Assembly (NCBI GenBank): GCA_027943245.1 | Contig: JANDJZ010000152.1 | Location: 1 to 64,000 of the forward strand | Length of the DNA stretch: 64,000 bases | Reading direction: 5' to 3' | Origin: Acanthamoeba sp. SK_2022b | Lineage: Eukaryota; Discosea; Longamoebia; Acanthamoebidae | Shown here: positions 24,909 to 34,678 of the stretch, in pieces | Position numbering within the stretch: position 1 is the stretch's first letter | Layout: each line of letters begins with the position of its first letter | Translations under genes and position numbers: made by a program | Notes under the pieces: model-generated | Database searches by the model: none | What the model was told of the DNA's origin: nothing | What the model saw: only the letters and a program-made list of their open reading frames with translations

Positions 24909-25606
24909 GTTACAAGTGTTACGTCCAAGACTCACCTCTCCGCCAGGACCATATTCAACATACTGGGCCCGCTGACCAATCCGGCGTCGCCCACGCACAT
25001 GCTGGTCGGCGTGGGCTCGGTCGAGCTGGGCGACCTCTACGCCCAGGTGCTCCTCAAGATGGTGCGCGCTTGACCCTCCCTCCCTCTTCCTTAGCCGCCG
25101 CTTTGCGCCATCACCGCACGGCGCTCACGTGTGTCACGGCATAGGGCAAGCAAGCGATGGTGGTCCATTCGGACGAGGGGCTGGACGAGATCAGCCCGTG
25201 CGGGCCCACGCAGGCGTGGGTGGTCAAGGACGGCACCGTCACCAGGACCGTGATCAAGCCCGAGGAGTTTGGCCTGCGCCTCCTCTCCATCGACGACATC
25301 CGCGGCTCGGCGCCCTCCGAGAACGCTGCCCTCTTCAGGAAGATCGTCGCCGGTAACTCCCCTCCCCTCGCAACGTTCTCTCTCTGTTCTCGGCCCACCT
25401 CACCACGACGCGTGCGCCCGCTCATAGGCAAGGAGCACCACCCGGTGGTGGACTACGTGGCGCTCAACGCCGGCGCGGCGCTGTTCGTCGGCGGGCTGGC
25501 CGACTCGCTCGCCGCGGGCGTGACGCTCGCGCTGGAGACCATCAAGTCGGGCAAGGTGGCCGAGAAGCTGGACCGCTACGTGCGCCTCTCGCAGCAGCAC
25601 GCCTGA
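20435..25606 (+). CDS. trpEGD: anthranilate synthase I + glutamine amidotransferase + anthranilate phosphoribosyltransferase fusion (TrpE-TrpG-TrpD)
   Basis: About 21 exons. The TrpE part (20435-22626) has [29 protein letters not shown] and [13 protein letters not shown]; it makes anthranilate from chorismate. The TrpG part (about 22811-23740) has [20 protein letters not shown], the nucleophile Cys in GVCLGHE and the catalytic His-Glu in GVQFHPES; it supplies ammonia from glutamine. The TrpD part (about 24033-25606) has [23 protein letters not shown] and NILGPLTNP; it transfers phosphoribose to anthranilate. The join at TrpE/TrpG is inferred: a GTGAGC donor at 22627 and an acceptor ending near 22810 keep frame, but reading through the donor reaches a stop at 22721-22723, so two genes (TrpE and TrpG-D) remain possible. 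The TrpG-TrpD join is continuous in frame. Stop TGA at 25604-25606. Confidence 0.9.
23106..23163. repeat. (TG)n microsatellite
   Basis: Intronic tract that forms nearly the whole 3' half of the intron preceding the [19 protein letters not shown] exon of the TrpG domain. Confidence 0.95.
24837..24908. repeat. (TTG)n microsatellite
   Basis: Trinucleotide tract in an intron of the TrpD domain, before the exon encoding [12 protein letters not shown]. Confidence 0.95.
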
Positions 25607-26383
25607 GCTCTGACACGCTCCAACCATAGCAAGCCAGCCGGTGTGAACAGGAGGATCACATCTGCTTTGTGCTTATGGGCGCGTCTTCTTCAATAATTAG
25701 TGGCCTTCCTTCGGCTTGCGTTTCTATGTCCAAGCTCCAGGACCAGGGGGTTCTTGAGGAAGATCACCACACAACAAGACAAGTGATATCCCTTTGGGGA
25801 AAGGTGTGCGAACGAGCTAGGCAAATCATGGGTGACAGTTCCAAGTTTTCCCTGCCTTCTGGAACATCAAATTCTGAAACCCAGTTATGTCATGTAACAT
25901 GCACAAAACTGGTATGTCAACAAAATTGCTCAGAACTGATGCATGTCAGGACCAACCATCAAAAGAATTGTGAAAAATTCTGCCTGTAACATGTACAAAA
26001 CAGGCATGCCAACACAAAATCACTCTGACCCAAGACCCAATGCACATCAGTACAGTTCTTCTTATTATGGTGTTTTTCAAGGTACATGAATGATATTGTA
26101 TGTTTAGATAGACATCAAGTTCCAACAATCTCCCCACAAATGTATTGACATGCAAAACAGCAAATTTACCTCCATGTACAGAATTTTGAGTGTTTTTTTG
26201 AACATCTTTCATAGTACAGCAAGTGTACTCCATTTCTACCTCTTCCAGTTCCACTGACATGCCCACATGTTGTCAATTCTATCCACGTTGTACCATACAC
26301 AGACAATTGAAAATTTAAGCGAAATAATCCTAAATGCAGCCCAGAAAATAAAAAGAAATCATCAACAATAAGAGATTCACATC
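25607..26383. other. gene-free, CpG-depleted, AT-richer region
   Basis: No convincing gene. From about 25830 to 26280 I find no CpG dinucleotide, while TpG and CpA are abundant, in sharp contrast to the CpG-rich exons on both sides. It contains two diverged direct repeat units (listed separately) and shares short strings with 32490-32830 (AATGCACATCAG; AAGTTCCAACA). The last 100 bp are the likely promoter of the MAP kinase gene. Its texture suggests an old, decayed repeat or methylated DNA. Confidence 0.6.
25893..26060. repeat. two diverged direct repeat units, spacing 92 bp
   Basis: Unit 1 starts at 25893 (TGTAACATGCACAAAACTGG) and unit 2 at 25985 (TGTAACATGTACAAAACAGG). Similarity continues through a TATGTCAACA / CATGCCAACA block to GCATGTCAG / GCACATCAG. 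Differences are mainly transitions. Confidence 0.65.
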
Positions 26384-27801
26384 ATGGAGAAAGGGGCGGC
26401 AGATGGTGCTGGCCAGTTCATTGGGCGAGATATTGTAAAGGGGACGGAGGTACGGCCCGGGGTGCGGCGTTACAGCATCAGGGGCCACGTCTTCGATATT
26501 CCCAGACGCTACACCCCAACCAAATGGCTCGGGCAAGGCTCCTTCGGCATCGTTTGGTTCGGCCCTCCTATTCCAAACGAAACACTTTTTGACCAGAAAC
26601 TATTAAATCTTTAATATAATAATAAAATAGAATAAATACTCACACCACCGGCAGTGCGGCGAGGGACAATCACGCGACGGACGAAGCGGACCAAACCGTG
26701 GCCATCAAGAAGATAATACTCAACAATGCCAAGACGGGGGACTTACAGTGGAAGCGCACGCTGCGTGAGATCCGACTCATGCGCCATTTCGACAACGAGA
26801 ACGTACGCTGCGCCCGTATTTGACTCGAGCGGATCCGTGGCTCACCCACCTCACCTTGTGGACGTCGCTGCCACACAGCTGCTGGCGCTCAAGGACATCT
26901 TCGAGCTTCCCGCCAAGGACAACTTTGATGAAGTGTACAAAGACGACAGCGCACACGATGCATCGGAATCTACGCCATGAGCCACGCTGCTCACATCTAT
27001 CCAACCAATCTGTGCATGTTGTTGATGTGCGCAGATACGTGGTGACGGAGCTGATGGACACCGACCTGCACCACATCATCCGATCGCCGCAGGTCAGGGT
27101 CCTCCTGTGTTGTGTATTCTCAAATACGCGAAGAATTCCGGTACGCGTGCTAATCAGTCGACCTACGGGCACCACACAGGAGCTCAGCGACGACCACATT
27201 CAGCTCATTCTCTTCCAAATACTGCGGGGACTCAAGTACATCCACTCGGCGCACGTTCTCCACAGGGACCTCGTACGTGTCTTCACATCCCATGCGATAA
27301 GTGCCGCCGGCCTTTCACTGACCCACCGCGACCTGATCGCACAGAAACCCAGCAACCTGTTCATCAACAAAGATGTGCTGTTAAAGGTAAATGCACGCAT
27401 ACGCACACGCACACGCACAGCCCGAGCGCTAACGCATCCTTCCTCCAATTGCGTGGCCGCGTGTGAACAGATCGCCGACTTTGGGCTCGCGCGAGTTGCC
27501 CACCCGGAGGACAACTACGACGGGTTCACTCAGTACGTCGCGACCCGCTGGTACCGCGCGCCCGAGGTCATTCTCTCGTGGAAGCAGTACACCAACGCGA
27601 GTGCGTACACTCATTCATCGTCTGTTACATGTTTCTTCATTTTCATTAACACTGACCTCATCTCTCTCGTGCCCACTGCAATCGATCGCGCAGTCGATAT
27701 GTGGTCCGTCGGTTGCATATTCGCCGAGCTGCTCATGCGACGGCCTCTCTTCCAGGGCAAAGATCGTGCGTGTCTCTCCTTTTCTCTCTTTCGCGCGCGC
27801 G

Positions 27802-27872
<71 letters not shown>

Positions 27873-29832
27873 CACACACACCCACACACAAGTGACATTC
27901 GATCTTACGAGTGTCGTCGCCCAATCGCCTGTGTTTTTGCCCCCCCCCCCGAAAAGACATCAAGCAGGTCGAGTGCATATGCGAGATCATGGGCACCCCG
28001 TCCGAGGAGGACATCGCCAACATATCCTCGTCTCATGTGCGAGCTCCCTTCCTCTCCCTTCCTCATGTGATCCTGTCCTCCCCCAATTTCCTCCCTCGTT
28101 TCTGTCGGCCAATCGCTGTCTTGATCGCCAGGCGAGGCAATTCGTGCGCGGCATGGGCGCCAAGCCAAAGATTCCGCTACAGAAGCTGATGCCGCGAGCT
28201 CCATCGCCAGGTACATGCGCAGCACGAGCGCAGGAAGGCAGGCAGGGCCTGCAGGGCTGGCGCTGATGTGTGTGTGTGGATGGCTGCCAACGTTTCTCTC
28301 TCTCGCGCAGCGTTGGACCTGTTGGAGAAGATGCTTGCCTTCAACCCGGCCAAGCGCATCACCGTCGAGGACGCCCTGGCGCACCCCTACCTCGCCTACT
28401 TCCACGACCCTGACGACGAGGCACGCTCTCCTCCTCCTATCACACCTCTCCTCCTCCTATCACACCTCGCGCCAATGGTTGGGCCAGCCGATGTACGCGA
28501 TCTGACGCCTGGTGCAGCCCGTGTGCCATAGCGCGTTCGATTTCAGTTTCGAGAAGTTCAATCTCTCGCTCGCCGACTACAAGAGTACGCTGCCTGACCT
28601 CCACCCGCACTCACGAGTGGTGAGCTGGTGCGGCGGCTGACGATTCGCACTGGCTGTGCGTGCGCGTACTTGCAGTGTTGATATTCCAAGAGATGCTTCA
28701 CTTTCATCCTCAAGCCGACCCCACTCTCCAGCGCGACAAGATCAAACAACTCCACATGGCCACTAAAGGGTAGAAGTCTGTTGCCTGTTGCACATGTGTT
28801 TTATCACTAACTCGTGTGAATGGTTCATTTCTCCTGCAGGCAAGCCTCGCCCCAGTCGCCGCAGTCCCAACCGCAGTCGCCACAGCCGTCGCCCCAGTCA
28901 CAACCCCAGCAGGTCAAGTCGACGCAGCAGCCGACCACCTACCGCCCCATAGCGCCTCGGCCGATGAACCCGCAGCCCCCGCTGCAGCCCGCATTCTCGC
29001 AGCAGTCACAGCAGCTCATCCTCCAACAGCAGATGAAGCTCCACCAGGTGCGCCAAATCACTTGACTTTGCTTTTATTAAAAAAATCGATTTTTAAAATG
29101 TGTTTTGATCATTATTGAATATTTAAATCAATTATAATTTTTTTATTGCTCGGCAGATGGGACCCGGCGGACAGCAGCCAATCAAGATTTTGCCGCTCCC
29201 GAGCTCGGGCCAGCCTGGTGGCGCCGCCCCCAAAGGGTACCTGCCCGTGCAGCCGGCGATGCCCCTCCATCCACAGGTACTCACCATGGGACTCCATCCT
29301 CACTTGCCATTTGTTCGCTGCGCCTCACCCACGCGCGAACGCAACGCCAGATGCCCATTTTCGTGCCGCCCGCGAGCGGGCAAGCGCCCATCGCCATCCT
29401 GCCACAAGGGCACATGAGCGGCTACGCCACCACTGGCGGTTTGCCGGCCATCTTGCCGGCCTACCCGCTGGCCGGCCCTCGAGGGGCGCAGCAGCAGCAA
29501 CAAGAGAGCGCGCAGCCGGCGAGGGCGGTACCTGCGCAGCCACCCGCGCACCACTATCAGCAGCCGGCTGCGGTTTCCAATGATGGGATCGCCGAAACGG
29601 AGACCCTGATCTCGTTTGACTCGCCCACGTCACTGATGATGGAAATGAGCCTCCTGAGCACCGAGACCGAAGCCGCCTGGCAAGGTTGCCTTTTTATATT
29701 ATTTATCTTATTTTTATTTCCTATTTTTTCTTATGACTAATCGCCTGGCCGACAGACTTTGGCGACGGGATGGACGTCGTTGAGGGCCAGCTCGATCCCG
29801 ACGACGTGTTCCGCTCCTACCTGAGCCAATAG
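26384..29832 (+). CDS. MAP kinase with TQY activation motif and Gln/Pro-rich tail
   Basis: ATG 26384; about fourteen exons; stop TAG at 29830-29832. Kinase features in order: Gly loop GQGSFGIVW (split by the first intron), VAIKKI lysine near 26700, HRDL near 27263 followed by [15 protein letters not shown] near 27480, the activation loop [15 protein letters not shown], and [14 protein letters not shown] near 27695. ERK-type MAP kinases usually have TEY; here the dual-phosphorylation tripeptide reads TQY. The MAPK-specific C-lobe continues ([34 protein letters not shown]). After about 28850 comes a long tail rich in Gln, Pro and Ser with short repeats ([20 protein letters not shown]), then an acidic end ([17 protein letters not shown]). 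The tail is unusual for an ERK and may mediate interactions. It should phosphorylate Ser/Thr-Pro sites when activated by a MAPKK. Confidence 0.92.
27792..27890. repeat. compound (GC)n(AC)n microsatellite
   Basis: About 100 bp of alternating purine-pyrimidine sequence in a MAP kinase intron; such tracts can adopt Z-DNA. Confidence 0.95.
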
Positions 29833-29940
29833 AGCAGCTGGTGTCGTGTGACCCTCGTCGTGTACAACTATTCCTGTTTGTTACTTTAAAAAAACAGAAA
29901 AACATAAAATACAATTTTATCTGTGTGTTGTCTTTTACAG

Positions 29941-31765
29941 CTATGCTGTTGCGTCGTGCTTGCGGTCCACGAGGAAGGGATGACGAAGTAGGTCCTGGGC
30001 GGAGGGCCGGTTGCGTGGGTCGCGCTCCAGGCACTGGCGCACGAAGTCCTTGAAAGTGGGCGAGAAGGGGCCAACGAGCTCGCGAGGAGCCAACGTGTTG
30101 AACTGGAACAGGTAGCGTATAGGGTGCACCTCCCTGACAACACGTTATGGCGCCGCGGCAGCGATCGCGGTCAGCTTTCTTTCCGCCCACAGAGGCGGCC
30201 GCTCTGGCTGAGGAGCTGAGGGGTTGGCGGTACTCCATGGGCAAGGCGCCAGTGGCGAGACGGATGGCGATGAGGCCCACGACCCAGATGTGGGTCCGGT
30301 CTTGGGCGAGTTTGGCGAATCTCACCTCTGGCGACAGGTAATATGCGTTGGAGCGCATTTGGTAGAGCGACGCGGGAATGTGCGCTCTGGAGTAGAAGAG
30401 CCCATCGAAGTTGATCATGACGTGACCCTCCTCCGCCACCAGAAGCTTATCGAAAGTGAGGTGGATCCACGCCAACTCTTCCTTCTCCCCTCCGTACTGT
30501 ATGATGGTATGATTCAGCTCTCGCACCCGAGCGCACGCACGCACGCACACGAACACCACACACCGCACGCACGCACGCACAAGCACTTACTGCAGCTTGC
30601 AAGTCTACTAGCCCAGTTAGCACGTCTCCGACAATGCTGGCAATGCGGGCTTCGCTAGGCAGGGCACCGGTTTCCGCTAACTGTGACGCCACATAACAAA
30701 GGACGGAAGAGGTGAGAAGGTCGTCCAGTAAGTTCCAGCCCAGCGGTGGGTGGTTCACCTCCTCCGCCAAAGTGCGTGGCGCACACTCTCGCGACAGGCA
30801 CAGTGAGTCGGTTGTTGGCCGCCAGTAAAGGCCAAACACCTTGGGCAGGTTCTTTGATCCTACGACCACACCACCAAACAATTAGCAATAAATTGAATAA
30901 TTAATCAATTGAATAATTGATTTGTAAATAAATTGTGAATAAATCGGAGACGAACGCCAGGTGATGGGCATGAGCTGGGCAGCTAGCTTCTCCTTCTCTT
31001 CGAAGATGCGCTTCTTCGTCTGTTCGTTCTCCACGACCACCACCTGCCTTTCGCTGTCTAAATCGTCCCTCTCCTCCTCGATGCTGATCACTCTGTGGCC
31101 AAGGACACAACGCGAAGATACGTCAGAGTCACGCAACGCGATCCCTCAAGGTTATCAGCACGTGATGTCGTGTGTACTTGATGGCAACCACGCGCTCGGT
31201 CTCTCTCTCCAGCGCTTTGAATCGAGTGTAGAACGAACCACCACCGAGCTGCTGCCTGAGATAAAACCTGACATCGCGTGTATGTGAGTGTGTGGCATGT
31301 GTGCCTGTGCGTGCGTAGTCGCCTTAAAACCTTTCCTCCGGCCATGGATGTAAGGCTTCGCAACGATAGAAGGCCCGCCACGAGAATGGACTCGGCCATA
31401 GGCCCGCGCCTGCATCCCACTCGTCTCCCGCTATCCTGCGAGCGGCGACCAGGGCCTCCGCCGCGAGTCGAATGAAGGCCTGTTGGCACGGCCATTCCGA
31501 CATCTCTCGTTCGCACAGGCCCTTCCTTTGCTCCGCGGCAGAGAGCGGGGAGTGGACTAGTTGGTGCGAGCGGGGTGAGGCGGGAAGGGATGGTGCTGGA
31601 GTACCACAGTGAAGGGTCAAGGGAGAGACGATAGCAAGCGAGAGAGACAAGAGCGAAGCGTGCAAGGGAGGCGACCTCGAGGAAGGACAGCACAGCAAGT
31701 CCCAGCTCCTCGGGCAACGGCATCCCCGCCACACACAAGACGTGGTCGTGCCCTCCCTGCTGCAT
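29941..31765 (-). CDS. F-box protein fused to STE20-like pseudokinase
   Basis: ATG 31765 leads into an F-box (MPLPEELGLAVLSFLEVASL, then a SLDPSLW end). A linker (FIRLAAEALVAARRIAGDEW) is followed by a Gly-rich loop LGGGSFYTRFKALERE and the VAIK lysine near 31170-31240. N-lobe exons follow (NLPKVFGLYWRPTTDSLCLS). The catalytic region is degenerate: where HRDxKxxN is expected the sequence reads WIHLTFDKLL, and DFG is replaced by NFDG (INFDGLF). The C-lobe is typical of the STE20/GCK group (HIWVVGLIAIRLATGALP; FKDFVRQCLERDPRNRPSAQ). The stop is at 29941. By inference it is a catalytically dead kinase domain acting as a substrate-recognition or scaffold module on an SCF adaptor. The exon join just after the F-box is uncertain. 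It is convergent with the MAP kinase gene. Confidence 0.7.
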
Positions 31766-33272
31766 GGCCTTTGTTGGTGTTTTCAAAAAGAAGATCGAGA
31801 AATACCAGGGAAAAGGAAGCAGGCACCACTTGCTGGTGGATTCTATGCCCTTGGCCACAGCGTGTGGTGATGCCTGGGAATGTACAGCCTGGATCTGGAG
31901 GGTGTATCTGTAAAAGTGCCAGGCACTTGTGTTTTGGAACGCGATACGCTGAAAGTTCGGAAATGGACAAGTTAAAAATCGGGACGGTTAGAGTGGTGCA
32001 GCGCACCCTTCCACAATTCCAAAACGATCCCAACCCCAACCTAAACCCTAATCCTGACCCTAAACCAACACCCTAATCACTTCCCAACACCCTATGTGCA
32101 TTGATCCCTGCTCATTCTGCTGTTCTCTTTTGTGTGCCTCCGATTTTTAACTTGCCCATTCCCGAGTTTTAATAATTTCGCTTTTGGAACTTCATGGTAT
32201 GTGGCATGTTCTCATAAGAAAAGAAAAAACTTGACTGTACCTCTTTTATGCCAATGCCAATCCACTCCTTACTTTTTGTTGATCATATGGTGATATTTCA
32301 TGCTTGCCTGTATATACTCTGGGGGCATACAAGAGAGCCATGGCGTAGAGTCCCATCCTCACTGTAGCACTGACTGTCATGACCTCCAGTGCTCTCATGG
32401 ATCATCCCCTGCACCCCCCAGATTGCCATGACCTGCTCCTTGCAGGCCCCTCACCAAGAGGGTCCAGTACATTTTTGGGTTGGGTGGTTGAATAAATGCA
32501 CATCAGGTCAACACTGCTCTTCTTGGTTTGTGGCGAAAAAGGTAAGATGTAACAGTGACATCTGTGAATGCTGGCCTTTGACAGTCACTTTGTGACCCAG
32601 GTATGAGTGCACTGGGTGTTCATGCAAGACTGGAGTTGACAAGCCATTCCCTGTGGTCATGGGTGGATGCATGCAAGGGCCAGTGGAGATGGACAGCACT
32701 GCACCTGACACCTGGGGCTGGGGATGCGCATCAGGTGGTGTGTCAACACAATATCAATGTGCATTGGTACCATGCATGTTTAGAAGAGAGCAAGTTCCAA
32801 CAGTGTAAACAATTCATGATGACCAATACATTTTGTCAAGTACAAACCTCAAAATTTCAACACAGTGCCACTTTTTTATGCGCCATGCATGGCGCAGTGA
32901 TATAGTTACTTTTTTCTGAACACTCTGCTACAAATCAATCCACTTGCCACTCACCAAAAGCACTCTGAATGCCAGCCAGCATCTCAAGTACCAATTGTCA
33001 GTGTCCCAGAACATTAAGAGCACAAAATGGTAGACCTTCTGAATATCATCATTATCATTTATGGTCACCATTTTAGCCACAGGCCGGTTGGTTCCAAGCA
33101 CCACAATACCATACCACCTCCGCAACATCACCACAACACCACAACATTACTACACCACAAGCTGGCTGGATGCCACAGATTTTTTGATGCAACGTGGCCC
33201 AGTCATGACTTTCTGTTATTTTCTGACCGTACAACTTAATACCTCTTTTCACCTAAGGAGCAGAAGAAAAGG
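31766..33272. other. gene-free, CpG-poor region with repeats
   Basis: About 1.5 kb between divergent genes without a convincing coding frame. From about 32170 to 33050 CpG is very rare while TpG and CpA are abundant. It contains an inverted repeat with a C-rich interior (31956-32166) and strings shared with the region at 25.9-26.1 kb. Probably a decayed mobile or satellite-like sequence plus the promoters of both neighbours. Confidence 0.55.
31956..32166. repeat. inverted repeat (27-bp arms) enclosing telomere-like CCCTAA runs
   Basis: Left arm 31956-31982, right arm 32140-32166 in inverse orientation, 24 of 27 positions matching; the shared core is AAGTTAAAAATCGG. The 157 bp between them include degenerate CCTAAACCCTAAT and CCCTAAAC repeats at 32036-32076. 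No target-site duplication was evident. Confidence 0.6.
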
Positions 33273-34406
33273 ATGGAAGCAGACAGGATGGAGCTGGTTG
33301 TCGAGGGACCCTTTGATGATGTGGTGGACTTGAGCATGCTCAGCCCTCAACACACACACTACATCCGCACGCCCACATGTGCTTGCCCCTCTCCAGCCAG
33401 TGTGGGGGCAGAGCTGGCGCGTCACTTCAAGACCAAGGGGTGGTGCTTTGTTCGGCTTCCGCCCTTCATGCGCCTCAACGACAAGACCGAGGTCCCCAAA
33501 CTGTGCGAATTCTTTGAGGCTCGCGACACCCAGTACAAGGAGCAGTTTGCGGCGCCCATGGCCTACGGCTACTCGGCGCTGGCCGACCACAAGGAGGGCT
33601 TCCGCGTGCTCACCGGCTCCCGCATGCTGAAGGGGCTGCCCAACGAGCTAAGCCCGTGGCTCCTGGACTTTGCCCGCCGCTTCGACAATTGCATGATTAC
33701 CCTGCTTGGGCGATACGTGTCCCAACCCGTGTTCGGCAAGATGCCCAGCGAGGTCGCGCGCCAAGCCGACCTGCCGGTGAGTTTCCAGCGTGAGGAGCAC
33801 TTTGGCATGCTCGACTTTGCTCGCTACCGCAACCAAGACCCCCGCAGGGGCCGGCAGATCCAGGGAGATGGCCAAAGCGTGGACGAGGTCAACTGCGTGC
33901 CGCACTACGACCCGGGTCTGCTCTCCGTGTCATTTTTCTCCGACAGACAGGGCCTCCAGCTCAAGGAGCCCGTGTTTGATCGAGAGGGCAGGCAAGTGGG
34001 CGAGCGTTGGGTCGATGGTCCGGTCAACACTGTGGCGGGACAGGAGGACATCGGCGTGATGTGGCTTGGCGAGGCGGCGGTCAGGGTGAGCGGCGGCCAA
34101 CTCAAGGCCGGCGTCCACCGCGTCGTCTACCCCCAAGACGATGACTACGTCTCAACCGCGGCCAGGCCGAGGCTGACGGGCTGGTACGAGGTGTGCACCA
34201 CCGCCCAGGCCCTCGAGCTGACCGAGGAGGACGCGTTCGGCAGCACCGGCGAGGTCGCGCTGACCAACTTGACATCGGTCACCAAGCCGATGAAGGTGCA
34301 GAAGGGCGAGAAGGAGTTTGACTTCCTGCGCCAGGTCGAACGAACCTACGGCATCCCCATGCGTAAGGCGATGCGTCCGAGCGACATCTTCAAATCCCGC
34401 CCGTAA
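33273..34406 (+). CDS. 2-oxoglutarate/Fe(II)-dependent oxygenase, isopenicillin-N-synthase-like
   Basis: Single uninterrupted frame of 377 codons, ATG 33273, stop TAA at 34404-34406. The iron ligands are visible as a His-x-Asp in CVPHYDPGLLSV (near 33905) and a distal His in LKAGVHRVVYP (near 34115), followed by an Arg-containing strand (RPRLTGWYEV) that should bind 2-oxoglutarate. An N-terminal DIOX-like region has KTKGWCFVRLPPFM. The fold is that of plant/bacterial 2OG dioxygenases and fungal isopenicillin N synthase. It oxidises an unknown small molecule. It lacks introns although every recognised neighbour has many, and it lies next to a CpG-poor repeat region, so retroposition or horizontal acquisition is possible. 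A very short unrecognised intron near 33340-33390 cannot be excluded. Confidence 0.85.
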   Translation: MEADRMELVVEGPFDDVVDLSMLSPQHTHYIRTPTCACPSPASVGAELARHFKTKGWCFVRLPPFMRLNDKTEVPKLCEFFEARDTQYKEQFAAPMAYGYSALADHKEGFRVLTGSRMLKGLPNELSPWLLDFARRFDNCMITLLGRYVSQPVFGKMPSEVARQADLPVSFQREEHFGMLDFARYRNQDPRRGRQIQGDGQSVDEVNCVPHYDPGLLSVSFFSDRQGLQLKEPVFDREGRQVGERWVDGPVNTVAGQEDIGVMWLGEAAVRVSGGQLKAGVHRVVYPQDDDYVSTAARPRLTGWYEVCTTAQALELTEEDAFGSTGEVALTNLTSVTKPMKVQKGEKEFDFLRQVERTYGIPMRKAMRPSDIFKSRP

Positions 34407-34678
34407 TGAGTTGTTTGACTGCCGTTGGTGGCGCGGCCATAAACTTCAGTATCCCGTTGGTCACCCAAGCACAAGCAAATGGCGGCGCAAACGACCAAGC
34501 CTTGAGCAACACCCCCAAGGCCAAGGCTAGCACACATCATCCCCCTTTGTTGGGGCACTGAATTGTAACGTATTGTAGTACTTTATCCTGAACATTGATA
34601 CCCGCCTTGGCCACACCATCAGTCACAGGCACACTAACTGCCTTGTACATGCTTTGTGACAATCAAACTGACATTGCC

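Noticed and set aside
25669..25989. 106-codon frame on the + strand as a small gene
   Set aside because: No protein-like pattern, overlaps the diverged repeats, and codon composition is unlike neighbouring exons.
31766..33272. endogenous virus or intact transposon
   Set aside because: No polymerase, integrase, transposase, capsid or other hallmark frame is seen; only short repeats and CpG depletion.
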